Of a stretch of DNA of 64,000 nt, positions 1 through 9,870 are shown piece after piece. The notes beneath the pieces were generated by a model that saw nothing but the letters and a program-made list of their open reading frames with translations, had not been told where the DNA came from and made no database searches. How positions within the stretch are numbered: the first letter of the stretch is position 1; each line of letters opens with the position of its first letter. The stretch is from Marsupella aquatica (lineage: Eukaryota; Marchantiophyta). The DNA is taken from NCBI GenBank assembly GCA_973895155.1, contig OZ316897.1:1488001-1552000 (forward strand), in the 5' to 3' direction. Position numbers and translations under genes: made by a program.

Positions 1-370
1 GGGGTAAAAAAAGTCATAAAAAAAACTTTATTGACTTAACTTTTAGGGTGTTTATTCCCCCAAAACTTTGAGCGTGATATGGGACACCCCTTGGATTGAG
101 GCCCCCGAGCACTCAGGCAATTACTTTTTCTGTCACCGAATCAGTCATGTACTTAAAAGGTAGTACAATATAGCATGGTGAAATGTTTTGTGTGTGCTGA
201 TCTTTACAAATTAAAGTAGCAAATAGTCTCACGCTTATGATAGCATCCACATAACACTACATGTAGTTAAAACGTATGTGTTCTATGTACATTTACGTTT
301 TCTTGGAGATACTTCTATCTTAATACTTCCAGGAAAGCTAGAAGTAGCACCATCATCAAACAAAGAATGC
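1..370. other. Non-coding AT-rich stretch
   Basis: No convincing gene. The first 60 bases carry A and T runs and a TTTTAGGGTG-like string. The rest is AT-rich sequence downstream of the minus-strand helicase-like remnant. Confidence 0.5.
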
Positions 371-1176
371 TTAGGAATATATATCTCGTAATCCACCTGC
401 ATCTCGTTTGTTGTTCATTTGAGCAATGACTTTCCCTGCCTGGTTTGCTGTCAAATTGACCAAAATGTCCACAGGTACTTTGAATGAATGACGTAGCTGT
501 CTCAACTGATCTATTGCTTCTCCTCTTGTATGACATTTCAGTAATTTCATGCGCTCTTTCCTTGTCAGTGTTTCATTATCAAATGAAACATGTTTGTAAC
601 GTAGACATTCTTTTACAATGCCTGCACACAAGTCCAGATGTACATAAGAATCACACAATATATAATCTAGTATAAAAAGAATTTGCCGTGTATATATAGC
701 TAAACAATTTAGAAAGTAAGATTCATACCAGATGTCGGATACTCTCCATGCATATCCAAAAACATTTGTTGTCATTCCTTTTTAGCATCAATGAGAAGAC
801 TCATGCCCTTCACACTTATACCACCTTCCCACTCTGTCATCTCTATCCCCAATGAATCTGCATAGCTAATTTGTTTTGGTGTAGGCTCCTTCATTGGTTC
901 CTCCCCTTTATCTTCTGTGTCTTCATCCTTGATATCAACAAGGATCATTCGTAAAAACTCTTTGGCTGTCGGGGTTCCGTGTTCTGTTGCCGTTGCTCTT
1001 ACTTTCACTTCAGGCGACAATTCAGATCCCAAGTTGACTGGAGATTGTTGTGTACCATTTCCGTAATTGGAAAAAACATTCTCAGTTGCTTTCAAGTTCT
1101 CTATGTTGTGCAAGTTCCTCTTCGGTGCCATTTCAAAAGATCTGCACATGTCATTCCCCAACTTACTACATCTCAT
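371..1176 (-). pseudogene. Unidentified ORFs downstream of the helicase remnant
   Basis: Two adjoining minus-strand ORFs (772-1176 and 371-775, 134 residues each, in different frames) lie directly after the PIF1-like segment and probably belong to the same transcription unit. The first has an acidic stretch (DIKDEDTEDKGEEP) followed by PTPKQISYADSLGIEM, a pattern seen in small helical domains that I cannot assign to a family. The second is rich in basic and helical residues near its end. No catalytic motif is visible. The frame change at about 773 could be an intron or a frameshift. These could be C-terminal exons of the helicase protein or a separate decayed gene. Confidence 0.3.
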
Positions 1177-1588
1177 TCTCTGTAGACAGTAAAATCCACA
1201 GGAGATAACTTACCCACAAATTTTAAATTCTTCCTGTTTGTAACACGACTTAACATCACATATGTTAGACCAGGAGCAAACGCTTCAGTTAGCACAACCA
1301 GAACTTTTCCAGTTAAAGTACATCCTTGTGATTTATGTCCCGTAATCAAATATCCTAACATTAGTGGAAATGTTGACTTCTGGTAACTAATCATGTTCTT
1401 GATTCTTTTGTATTTAGTACATGTGACGGGGTTCCCGTCACTAAAAATTCTCGATAATTGTTTAGCTGGGTTGTGCCATGTAAATAACCATTGTAAATAC
1501 CGTTTTTAAAACTTTTTGAAGTTACTTCCGTCATTATAAGTTGGTAATGCCCCGGCGGGCTTAACTTATTCTTTTTTCTCTCTCGCAA
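1173..1588 (-). pseudogene. PIF1-type DNA helicase, C-terminal remnant
   Basis: The minus strand encodes the C-terminal part of a PIF1/RRM3-family superfamily 1B helicase in two frames. The upstream ORF (1391-1588) has an NGYLHGTT segment like the NGxxG-V region of the family. The downstream ORF (1173-1394) contains LITGHKSQGCTLTGKV, the motif V 'T-x-HKSQG' signature, and TYVMLSRVTNRKNL, the motif VI 'YVxLSR' signature. These motifs couple ATP hydrolysis to DNA unwinding. The Walker A part is absent and the two pieces are shifted relative to each other, so the gene is broken or truncated. PIF1 helicases also form the C-terminal half of Helitron transposases. No Rep domain is visible here, so a Helitron origin is possible but unproven. 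Confidence 0.6.
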
Positions 1589-1619
1589 TAGTTCTGAGGT
1601 TTACGACGACCTAAGCAAG

Positions 1620-2960
1620 CACCTGTAGGATTTACCGTTTAACTTGGGCTATTTTTGAGACCCCAATAGCAAGGTTTAAGGAGACAAACTTTAAGTTTTA
1701 TGGTTTAAGGGGGGTTTAAACAAATAAAGGGGGAAACCCCTTGTAAACAATGGGGGCTAAGAAGGGGTAGAATTGAGTGGGGCCAGGTGGAGCCCGGGAA
1801 GGCAAGCCCCCTCACTAAAGGGCTGCTGGGCCATAAGGGGCACCCCTAGGGCTTGACATGTGGAATCTTGGGGGCTAAGGAGGGAGCTCTGCAAGTAATA
1901 AGGATGAGAAGGGCGAGTGCCAGGGCGTGAGCCGGGCCGACGCACGGAGAGAGCCGGGAGGCGCAGCAGACAGAGCGCAGGAAGTCGGGGGGAGGCTAAT
2001 TTTACCCTCCCAGGAGGGGGCCAAACGGCAGCCGAGGCAAGCAAGCAGCCGGGAGGTGCAACAGATGGGGCGAAGACTGCCGGGGCAAAAAGGAAACGCA
2101 CCCTGCATAGGGTGGCGTGAAGGAAGGGGGGAAAATTAAATTCCCCCAGCCTCGGAGGTGATAGGGCGCAGTGCGAGCCCTGCATAGGGCCGTGTGCTGC
2201 CAGGTGGACGCTCCCGCGAGTTGTGTGAGAGGGGGACGTGGGGCCGCAAGTTGGGGCACGCATTAGCTGTGTGGAGGGGGATTAAACCCCCCGATTAAAG
2301 GAAGGATGGGGCACACAATTAGGTCCTCCCAGGAGGAGGCCGCAAGGCAGCAGCCGGGGCACCTGCCGGCAGCTGAGTGAGGAAACCGGGAGGGCTTATG
2401 GAGGCGAGAGAGAGAGAGAGAGGTACGAGGGGGAGTAAATGCTCCCCGACTAGTGGGAGGCAGGTACGGGGTACAGCGAGGGCGCGAGGTGGCAGCTGTG
2501 GACCGGGGCGCGAGTGAGGTACAGACAGGAGGCATCAGGCCGAGGCGCAACTGAATAAAGGGGGACAAGTGGCGCTCGATGGGAAGCCGCAAGCTAAGAA
2601 GGGCCGGCCTTAAGTTAGTAAGGAAGGGGTTCTCCCCCTTCGTTTATTCTTTGGTTTTTTTCTTCTTCTCGTCTTTCTCCGCCGCGCGCGACTCATTCCA
2701 TTGCTGAAAGCAAACTTTGAGTTCTCACATCCCATGGCCGAAAGCTCTTGAGTGTCTCCCCAACCTTCTCAAGTGCCCCCTTGGTGCTTGGCTTGGAGAG
2801 CTAGGAAGTTGAATTGAGACCTCGTGACGGTAGCACACCGACAACATCATTGAGTGACTTCTGGGAAATTGAGAGTGGTTCTTGATCGTGATACGGGGGC
2901 CGTTCGGGCCAGGATTTAAATTCAGTGACGGGATTTTGTGATTGAGCTTTTTTCTGGAGC
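1620..2960. other. GC-rich non-coding or decayed sequence
   Basis: This stretch is purine-rich and GC-rich, with long ORFs on both strands that are proline, arginine or alanine rich and look like composition artefacts. It has a GA dinucleotide run near 2406-2422 and pyrimidine-rich sequence at 2636-2690 (TTTTTTTCTTCTTCTCG). No domain is recognised. It could be leader or LTR sequence of a retroelement. Confidence 0.35.
2406..2422. repeat. (GA)n microsatellite
   Basis: About eight tandem GA units in the GC-rich stretch. Confidence 0.8.
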
Positions 2961-2964
2961 ATGG

Positions 2965-3078
2965 ATGCTTGATCAGCCTAAGTTCAATGCGGCTTGCATT
3001 CGTAGATACAAGGCCGCTTACCGTGAGTACATTGGGATACTAATTTTATTTTATTTTAATTTCATTTATTCCGCGTGA
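2965..3078 (+). CDS. Short ORF, possible N-terminus of a gag-like protein
   Basis: A 37-codon ORF starts at the ATG at 2965 and runs through residues NAACIRRYKAAYREYIGI before degenerate A/T-rich codons and a stop. The arginine/tyrosine-rich helical pattern resembles the start of the gag-like proteins at 8659, 48429 and 63683, which also have an aromatic/basic helix near the N-terminus. It lies after a pyrimidine-rich leader, as in those elements. I treat it as the first piece of another truncated element of that general kind. The similarity is weak and could be chance. Confidence 0.2.
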   Translation: MLDQPKFNAACIRRYKAAYREYIGILILFYFNFIYSA

Positions 3079-3292
3079 ACCCCACGGATGGGGGAAGCAA
3101 GCAGGCCAAAAGGCAGAAGTTCCTCAAAGAGGGCAAAAAGAGCATGAAAGAAAGACCAATTATGAGTTTGTGTACCAAGGACACAAGGACCAAATAAGGC
3201 AACCGAGCAGTCTAAATCTATCCGAACGAGGTGCTAGAGAAAGGCTTTGTTTCTACACCGAGCTAAGCCATACAACAACGATGCATGCTCTG

Positions 3293-3922
3293 TCATAAAG
3301 ATTCTATCTGTCTGGCACCAGACCTCAAAATCCTATCGCGTTCTCCTTCCAAGAGAGAAGTAGCACCAAGTAATCGGGTGTGTTTATGGTTGGAGCCAAC
3401 TGAAGCAGCAACTCCAGACAAATGATCTAAAGTCTCACAGATAGCTGAGATAGGATTGAAGACACGCTTCCGAGCAAGATCAAAGGTCTGGCCGTTTCTT
3501 GCTAGCCAGATAGACCAAAGAATCTCATATATCAGAAATGCCCGTAACGAACACAGAGGTGATCTCCTTTGGAAGGACAGAATCAAGCCGACAATAGTCA
3601 CAGTCTGGACAATAAGCTGTCCATTCAACCATCCTCTTACCTCCTCCCAGCACCTGGTCGCATGCCTGCATTGAAAGAAGAGATGTGGAATGGTCTCCAC
3701 CACCCCACATCTCAGAACACACAGTCCATCAGACTTTGCAATCCGCAGGGCTCTAGAACCAGAGAAAAGGCCCTGTGCAATTATTCTCCAAATGAAAGTC
3801 TTCGCCCTAGAAGATAAATCCGAAGTCCATAGTGCTTGCCAGACTTCACTCCATTCAGGAACAGATAGGGATATGCTCCAGATCCTGTTGAGTCTAAGGT
3901 AATCAGATCCCTTAGTGCGCAA
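3293..3922 (-). pseudogene. LINE retrotransposon 3' end: zf-RVT domain
   Basis: A 209-residue minus-strand ORF encodes the zinc-binding domain found after reverse transcriptase in plant LINE polyproteins (zf-RVT type). Visible family signs are the start WSEVWQALWTSDLSSRAKTF followed by WRIIAQGL, then paired cysteines (CVLRCGVVETIPHLFFQC) with the 'C-x3-C...E...H-x-F-x2-C' pattern, and a WEEVRGWL helix. The ORF then runs into a less conserved tail. No reverse transcriptase or endonuclease domain lies upstream (to the right), so this is a 5'-truncated copy, as is typical for LINEs. No poly(A) tail is obvious to the left. Confidence 0.75.
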
Positions 3923-4013
3923 TAATTCATATATTCTGTGATTAGGTAATGCAAATGATTTAAGCTGAGAATCTACATCATTCCAACGCCACTTCCTTGC
4001 AGAGGGACACTAA

Positions 4014-4640
4014 TTGAGGAGGAGAGAAGAAAGAAGGGCAACAATGAGCACTGGACCAGCAACAAGCCCCGCACCGGTTATGAGGAAGGTTTTTTGTCGA
4101 ATTTACCCCAAGACCTCTGCCAAGGTGATGGAAGATTGCAAAGCTATGTTCCAGGCCATCGGGCTCACCGACTTCATGAGAGTAGAGATTAGAATCCCTC
4201 CAGGGAAGAGTTGGGACTTGGAGGCTGGAATGGAATTGGGCACAGAGGGGATTTATTTTGCATGTATTCAGCGTTTGGCAACTCATGCAAAATTGGCTAA
4301 GCTTCTATTTTTGGAGAACCAGCAGTTCTCATTCACCCCTCGGAATTTAGTCGAGGATCTCACATTGACAATGGTGGCCTGTTGGGTGAACAATCCCACC
4401 TCCACCATGGCCATTCATCTCTCGGCTGTCAAGGATGCAGCACACAAGGGATTTCTGGCCAAGGTTCACCAACGGGTCCTTGGTAATGTGCAATCCGGGG
4501 TAGTGAACGGGGAGCATTTCATAATTGCTCTAGATATTTGGAAATATCTAGCCCATGCTTACGGATGGTGGTATTACGGATTGACCAAGCTATTGGCCGC
4601 TGATCCTGTGAGTCTGAAACCAGAGGAGCTTTGCATTTGA
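4014..4640 (+). pseudogene. N-terminal ORF of the coiled-coil/methyltransferase element
   Basis: A 208-residue ORF; the second ATG (4044, in a purine-rich leader) is a likely start. The protein has an aromatic-rich globular region (KVFCRIYPKTSAKVMEDCKA, FTPRNLVEDLTLTMVACW, LDIWKYLAHAYG) that I cannot assign to a family. By position and size it resembles the ORFs preceding the coiled-coil parts of the elements at 8.7-11.1 kb and 48.4-51.9 kb, where it would play a gag-like role. The frame is lost near 4640 and resumes in another frame at about 4748, so this copy carries frameshifts. The following ORFs and introns lie on the same strand. Confidence 0.4.
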
Positions 4641-4747
4641 TGGGGTCATTTTTGTTGGCCAGGGCAGAAGGATTGATTGCCTCCCCGGGACCCAAAGAAG
4701 CTGGGTCATCCCTTACCACATAAATCTGCAACATTGCCACTACCATC

Positions 4748-5789
4748 TTGGGGAAACTCACGGAGGTGCCAACAGTGTCAGCAGGAATGGGAAAAAGTCA
4801 AGTCGAGGAAGAAATCCAGGATGAGGAGTACACGATGGAGTGGCTAGAATCTCTGGTGGGGAACCTCGAGGAGCCCCTTGCTTACGTCATTCCAGAGGTC
4901 TACTTGGCGGAATTACGGGATTTTTGTGAGGGGGCCCATGAGGGGCTCTAAAAGTTAGCCCACACATTGAGAGATGCGCTCAAGTAGGCCAACACAAGGG
5001 TGGAAACATTGCAGCAGGGTACCGCGTCGATGAAGGAGGTGATCAAAGCTAAGGAGGAGGCCACAAAAGAGAATGCCAAGCTTCTCCAGGCGGCTCAAGT
5101 GGAGATTTCTCACTTGAGGGGGGCCTTGTCTACCAAGGCCAAAGAAGCGGAGGAAGTTGGGGTGCTGAGGGAAGCATTGGCCAAAGAGAAGCAGAATACG
5201 AGAGAAGTGGAGAGGTTAAGAGGTCAGATTGCAGAACTACGGAGTCAGGTGGGGATCTTTGAGACTAGGGCCAAAAGGAGTGAGGCCTTGAGTTTGGGGA
5301 AGCAGAAGAGTCCCTGCCCACCTTTCCCCTGACCTGGTCTCCAAGACCATTGAAGTACGGTCCCCTGCTGGAAGCAGCCAAGAAGAATCAGGAGAAGAAT
5401 AAGAGCTTGGAGAAGAAGCTCAAGGAGGTACGTAAGTCATTACGGGAGGCCCAGGTCAATACGGGAACCCCGGGGATGCCGCCCAGATCTGTGACACCAG
5501 GGACTCCTATGGCCACCGGGCAGGTTTTACCGTTAGAGTTGCAGTCCGGGGAGGAGGGTGCTTTGTGGAAGGATACCATCAGTGAGGGCTATGTCAGGGC
5601 TTGGCAAGCCTTGGCGGCGTTGAGGAAGCAAGGGAGCACTAGCGGGAGGAGTACACCTATGAAGAAGAAGAGAAGTACAAAAGATTTGCGACACAGTCGT
5701 TGTTCATGTTGATAGAAGCCGGAAGCCTCGTGGGAAGGTTAAAGTTGACACTGCTATGCCAAGTGCGTCAACTCGATCTGGGAGGAAAC
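4748..5789 (+). pseudogene. Coiled-coil exon of the same element
   Basis: Three consecutive ORF segments (4748-4951, 5000-5332, 5350-5712) form one broken coding exon. The middle has long heptad-like runs rich in E, K, A and L (EVIKAKEEATKENAKLLQAA and similar), then a P/T/G-rich linker and a basic RSTPMKKKRS segment like a nuclear localisation signal. After about 5690 coding shifts to a frame that reads into SGRK and ends at a splice donor at 5790. The architecture (globular N-part, long coiled coil, basic tail) is shared with the other coiled-coil elements in this window, but the sequence is not closely related. Confidence 0.45.
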
Positions 5790-5907
5790 GTAGGTTTTAT
5801 CTATCATCTTTCTGCAGATTTGTGCTAGCGCCCGGCGCTACTATTGTGTGTTTCCATTTTCCGTCAAGTAATTCACTAATTATGTAGTTGTTGAACTCTT
5901 ACCTCAG
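5790..5907 (+). other. Intron 1 of the methyltransferase-like gene
   Basis: A 118-nt GT-AG intron. The donor is GTAGGTTTT and the acceptor is TTACCTCAG. Joining C5789 to G5908 restores an arginine codon and a continuous frame (SGRK-R-QKISDATND), which supports the splice. The intron contains the palindrome TAGCGCCCGGCGCTA 36 bases after the donor. Confidence 0.6.
5826..5840. repeat. Palindrome TAGCGCCNGGCGCTA, copy 1
   Basis: Perfect 15-bp odd palindrome with a central C, within intron 1. Related copies lie at 6633-6647, 7708-7722, 7821-7835, 12527-12541, 12767-12781 and 12841-12855. Confidence 0.8.
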
Positions 5908-6601
5908 GTCAGAAGATATCGGACGCGACAAATGATACCAAGGTTACGCCAGAAGGATCTAAAGCAAATACTAGTACTTTACCAGATCCAATTACCCCTA
6001 TGAATTTGGGGAAATGGACCAAACCTATCGATGCAACCAGCACAAAGAAAAAGAATAAGAAGACGCGTGAGGTTGGGCATTCGGAAAGAGATAGTCTATC
6101 TGCCACGGGACTTCAAAGGGATGTTGGGAATTTTAAATCCAAAGCATCTCGGCATTGTTTAGTTGAGTCCAACGTTACTGAATTTTATGATAGTGTTTTC
6201 AATAAGGAAGAGAAGCCAGATTGGGTTACTAATGCCGAGAAGTGGGTTAAAGACCTCGTCAAATCAGGATGCCGTCCAAAGGGAGTCATGAGGGGTCGGA
6301 AGGAGAGGCCTTTTGGTGTTGACGCTGGTTTCATCTATCTACCAACTGGGTTGAAGCCAACATTGCTCGACCGGAAAGTTCCGAAATGGAACATTCCTGA
6401 CTACACCATAGCTCAATATTTTTTCCGAGCGATGGATCCTTTCTTGGCTGATGATGGAATGATTGCAATCCTCCATACGGGGATTATGATCAGATTTCGC
6501 AAGTCATCTCAGCGTGTCAAGAGTCAAAGAAATTCCAGTGTCTCTCGACATATAATGTGGTGATGGGGTTCCCTATGTACCGGGCCAAGTCCGATGTTCA
6601 G
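5908..6601 (+). pseudogene. Beta-class amino DNA methyltransferase-like exon
   Basis: This exon encodes a basic linker followed by a globular region. The segment FGVDAGFIYLPTG, then VPKWNIPDYTIAQYFFRAMD and FLADDGMIAILHTG, looks like the motif IV-V part of beta-class N4-cytosine/N6-adenine DNA methyltransferases, where a catalytic D/N-P-P-Y is followed by an aromatic helix and a strand ending in a small-residue turn. The canonical DPPY is not present (DAGFIYLP is in its place), so the copy is probably catalytically dead or the assignment is wrong. A one-base deletion near 6480 shifts the frame; the continuation reads DYDQISQVISACQESKKF and then YNVVMGFPMYRAKSDVQ up to the donor at 6602. Confidence 0.4.
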
Positions 6602-6692
6602 GTAAATACACAAACATTACTAAAACTTTTGCTAGCGCCTGGCGCTGTTAATCTCTCTGGGTCATAACCTGACATTATTTTGTTCATTTCAG
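6602..6692 (+). other. Intron 2 of the methyltransferase-like gene
   Basis: A 91-nt GT-AG intron (CAG|GTAAAT ... TTCATTTCAG|GTA). It carries the near-palindrome TAGCGCCTGGCGCTG 31 bases after the donor, the same relative place as in intron 1. Confidence 0.6.
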
Positions 6693-7666
6693 GTATTCAC
6701 TTTGCGATTAGGTATTTTTTCTTGAATCTCATCAAAAGTGAAAATCCCCAAGGACCCAAAGTTCAGGCCCCTATCAAAAACCAAGGATCCCTCTAGCACA
6801 AATTTGATAGGACTTCCGTTTGCAAAGGTGGATACTAGTCCCGAGCTTGATTTTGCCGGAAATGCTAGACTCCATCCTGGATTTATGCAGTCGGTACTGG
6901 AGTTAATTAAACCCTAAACCCTAAACCCGCAGTACTTTTGTGGCCGGGGACTATTGTGGCCGATTTGTTCTTGGGGTGGAAAACAGGAAGGAGTTCTTTG
7001 AAACAGCCTCAAGGATATTTTTGAATCTTCTAACTCCAACAGTTCCTCCAATAATAGCTCCTCCCACAAATGTGGTTGTGAAGAGGAAGAGAGACAAGCT
7101 TAGATCAGTACTGAATTTTGATTCCGACGATGAAGAGGATGCGGAGGAAGGGGAGGAAGAGCCGGAATCTGTCATTCCCATAGGATCTCAAATTGGAGAC
7201 GATCACAAAATTGATGAAGGTAGCGACAGCAGAGATTCTTCTGAGTAATGCTCGTAAGCTTCTTGTCAAGCTCCCTCATCCGGAATTCACTCTTCGCTTT
7301 CGCTTTCCAATCCTTTTTTAGATATATTGTCAGAAAATGGATTGTGTTGACATACCACCGGAAATTCTCATCCTCAGGTCTGACTGGAATCAACGAAGGC
7401 ATTTCCAACTGAGGAGGAAAGTTGCCAGGAGTTATGTTGGGACTCCGGAAAAACCATTCGTTTTACCTTCGTACGCTGAGAATGCGGCGAGGAGAGTAGA
7501 TAGTGTGAGGACGCTCCAATGGGAGAATAAAGGCCTTAGACTGAGGAGGGGTTCTGATGTTGATGATATATGCAATGTTGATGATATATGCAAAAGCAAA
7601 TTCATAGACGACAAAGCAGAGTCCACCAATAGGTCTAAATCAAGCGGGTCAGAGTTATCTGATGAG
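6693..7666 (+). pseudogene. Methyltransferase-like C-terminal exon
   Basis: After the splice the frame reads VFTLRLGIF and, after a one-base loss, FLNLIKSENPQGPKVQAP. Further on come GNARLHPGFMQSVLELIKP and then VAGDYCGRFVLGVENRKEFF-ETASRIF. In beta-class amino-methyltransferases the C-terminal half contains an HP-x-KP-x2-L helix and a 'GR-F-x-G-x-E-x3-EYF-x-A-x-RI' helix after motif I. The match in order and spacing is the main reason for the call. The exon continues into an acidic tail (7090-7248) and a further ORF (7337-7684) with a VDDICNVDDICK duplication. A telomere-like insertion with an in-frame stop sits at 6909. Confidence 0.4.
6909..6928. repeat. Interstitial telomere-like repeat
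   Basis: Almost three tandem AAACCCT units, the C-rich strand of the plant-type telomere repeat TTTAGGG. They interrupt the methyltransferase-like coding sequence. Confidence 0.8.
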
Positions 7667-8174
7667 GTTAGTTCAGAATATTAATTACCTTCATTTTGAG
7701 GTTATGCTAGCGTCGGGCGCTACTCAAATGAGAACTCATGTAATGTGGTTTGGGAAATATAACTATCTATTGCAACATGCTTAGGCTCGTTACTTTCATT
7801 ACTACCTTACAATGTTATAGTAGTGTCGGGCGCTACTATAATTTTACTCCTTACTCTATTTTTGTTATACTAACGGATATATTCCCGTAATTATCGGCTG
7901 ACGTCAGTCACAAAGTTGCCGTTTATGTTTTGTCTCTTTTGAATGTCCAACTGACATATTGAACGTTTCCTTCCACGCACCATTTGAGGCAACCACGGTC
8001 TCAATTGTTCCGTATATCCTTGTGTTTGCGTTTCATCCTGATCATTTTGTACTGCGATCTCGGTTTTGGATTTTTGTTACCTAATCTCTTTTGCTTCCAC
8101 TTGTTTCCGAATCGCCATCGCTGACCTAAAATGGATCACCGAACCAAAGTTCCTAGTTTGTCTCAGATGATTTT
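7667..8174 (+). other. Probable intron/3' sequence with two more palindromes
   Basis: A donor-like GAG|GTTAGT at 7667 follows the last ORF. The sequence contains TAGCGTCGGGCGCTA (7708-7722) and TAGTGTCGGGCGCTA (7821-7835). No further coding exon is recognisable before the LTR at 8175. Confidence 0.4.
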
Positions 8175-8658
8175 TGTGACGCCACCGGTATGGCGGTTAA
8201 TGAGTGATTTGGTCTAACTGCGCTCGGCACACGCGTTAGGTGTGTCTGAGGCCGCTATTATTAGCATAACGACAGTATTTAGGTAATCATTAGGGGTAGG
8301 ACATCATTAGGGGTAGGACATCATTAGGCAATAAGGGGGACTTCAGGTTCGGACTGGCGGCGGGTCGCTATTCGCACACCCGGGTTACGAGCGTGGAAGG
8401 GCCCCTCCCTCGGGTCCGTATAACGAACTTAAGGAAGCGGCCACTGACGCACGCTGACTCAGACCGGCGGAGTGGCCGGTACACCACAAGCGTGAGCAGT
8501 TCAGCCTATGGGCGTCGAGGAGACGTCGGGGGATCGACAAGCCCTCAAAGTATAAAAGGGGAGCCAACCCTTTGTAGTGCACCAGTCCATCAGTCCGCGC
8601 GCCAGCTTCGACCCCAGCTCTCTTGTTCTCTCTAGGTCGCCACTACTATCTCCTCTGA
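8175..8658 (+). promoter_or_regulatory. 5' LTR and promoter of a pol-less LTR element (copy A)
   Basis: The repeat starts with TGTGACGCC and is similar, in reverse orientation, to 52,838-53,322 and to the right end of the window (about 63,684-64,000). Shared landmarks in order are a GGCGGTTAATGAGTGAT block, a GCATAAYGACA block, GGACATCATTAG, a GGCGGCGGGTCG-like block, GTGGCCGGTACA, and a TATA box (TATAAAAGG) at 8551-8559. The first ATG of the gag-like ORF lies about 108 bases after the TATA box, so this region should hold U3, the transcription start and the leader. A 17-bp unit (CATTAGGGGTAGGACAT) is doubled at 8288-8321. Confidence 0.65.
8551..8559 (+). promoter_or_regulatory. TATA box of LTR copy A
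   Basis: TATAAAAGG, conserved at the same place in the two reverse-oriented LTR copies (52,952-52,960 and 63,782-63,790), which argues that it is functional rather than chance. Confidence 0.7.
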
Positions 8659-9096
8659 ATGTCGCACACGATCCTCTCCAGCTCGGCCATTCGATTCTGG
8701 ACGCAGTTCCTATCTACCGGAAGGCACTTGGCCGATTCATTGAAACACGCCAACCCGCGACGATACGAAATCGAACGCAAGTACGAGAGAGCCATCCGCT
8801 TGGCAGGATGACACCACTACATCCTTAACTTTGACTACCCGGCTCAGAGCGAGCTTTACCGACCAGCAGAGGTATCTGGGTACTTCTTCAACGGAGACAA
8901 ATATATCGGTTTCTGGGAAGCATTGCTTCGGCTTCCGGACGAGGTCTTCAATATCCCGGGTACAATCGACCTGCAGCGACATCACTTCGACCACATCCCT
9001 GCCCAGGTTCGGGCTGTCATTAACAGCGAGTCCAGTACCAACCGTTCGACAAGGGCGTCCGCACTCGCTTCGGAGAACTTCTACCAGCACCTGTAG
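8659..9096 (+). pseudogene. Gag-like ORF1 of the LTR element
   Basis: A 145-codon frame from the ATG at 8659 to a TAG at 9094, with one internal TGA (8809-8811) where the homologous copy at 63,336-63,683 has arginine (CGA to TGA). The two proteins share the N-terminal pattern 'I-M/L-SS-x-A-x-RFW-x-QFLS-x-G-x-HLA' and then 'NPRRY-x3-R-x-Y-x-R-x-I-x-LAG', 'HY', 'F' and 'KY-x-G'. The family is unknown to me; the position directly after an LTR promoter suggests a capsid/gag role. The ORF2 start codon lies six bases after the TAG and in the same frame, so readthrough would fuse the two. Confidence 0.5.
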
Positions 9097-9102
9097 AGCT
9101 TC

Positions 9103-9870
9103 ATGGGAACTCGGCCATCAACCAACATGACTAACTCAGTCGTGCCCGTACCCGTACCCGTGCCCATGCAACCCCAGCCTCAACCTCAGGCTCAGCTTCA
9201 GCTTCAGCCTCAGCCGCAGCCTAGCCAATACCCACCACCTATCGCCCAGCCAGCACAGGTACGCTCCATCATCAACGCTGTGGATCTTAGCGATGACGAC
9301 GAGGCTACCCTACCCTTGACCAGGCGGCCCAGAGGAACAAGCGCTCGGGGGGCCGACACTATATCATCCCCACCCCCTGCTCTGACCCCAGGAGCGGCCC
9401 CGGCAGACAACATGGTGACCGTGGCCGCCCCGGGCCCGTTACCAATGGCAGTGGCACTACCCAGGCCCGATCGGGAGGATGGGGAAGTGTCATCTTCCCC
9501 GAGCCAGTCACGGGGAAAGAAGAGGAAGGAATCTGCCACTGCATCCAGGTTACCGTTGGCCACGGTAGCCGTAGCCAAGGTGACGATGCACCGCATGGGG
9601 GAAAACGTTCACAACAACATCCTCCATCCTAAGCATGCAGTGTACCTGAAGACTCAGGGATTTGAGCATCTCACCTCTCTCCCCTGGAACACTTGCAGGT
9701 ACTACGGGGAGGACATGACAGAATTCGTCAAGAATTATGACGACGTACGTCAACAGACTCGGCTGCGGGGAAGGAATATGTCCCTCATAGAAGAACGGCT
9801 CAAGATGATCTTCGGGTTACCCGAAGGTGACCATCGAGTCGAATCACGGGCTCATGCCCGAGATAGCTGA
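9103..9870 (+). pseudogene. Proline/glutamine-rich gag-like ORF2
   Basis: A 255-residue ORF with a low-complexity start (VPVPVPVPMQPQPQPQAQLQ), a linker with a basic GKKRKE signal, and a globular C-part (HPKHAVYLKTQGFEHLTSLP, then EERLKMIFGLP). The last piece resembles the segment 'x-I-x-x-I-FGLP' found in plant ATHILA-type ORF1/gag-like proteins, but I cannot confirm homology. The frame is lost near 9825 and coding continues in the +1 frame (ORF at 9827), so the two are one broken protein or use frameshifting. Confidence 0.4.

Noticed and set aside
1-1600. Helitron assignment of the PIF1 remnant
   Set aside because: No Rep endonuclease domain, no TC start or CTRR hairpin end seen; a PIF1 helicase remnant is all the sequence supports.
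1757-2592. Long proline/arginine-rich ORFs on both strands
   Set aside because: High GC and purine bias create open frames on both strands; no domain or conserved pattern is visible.
9210-9596. 128-residue minus-strand ORF opposite the P/Q-rich ORF2
   Set aside because: Shadow of low-complexity coding sequence on the other strand.
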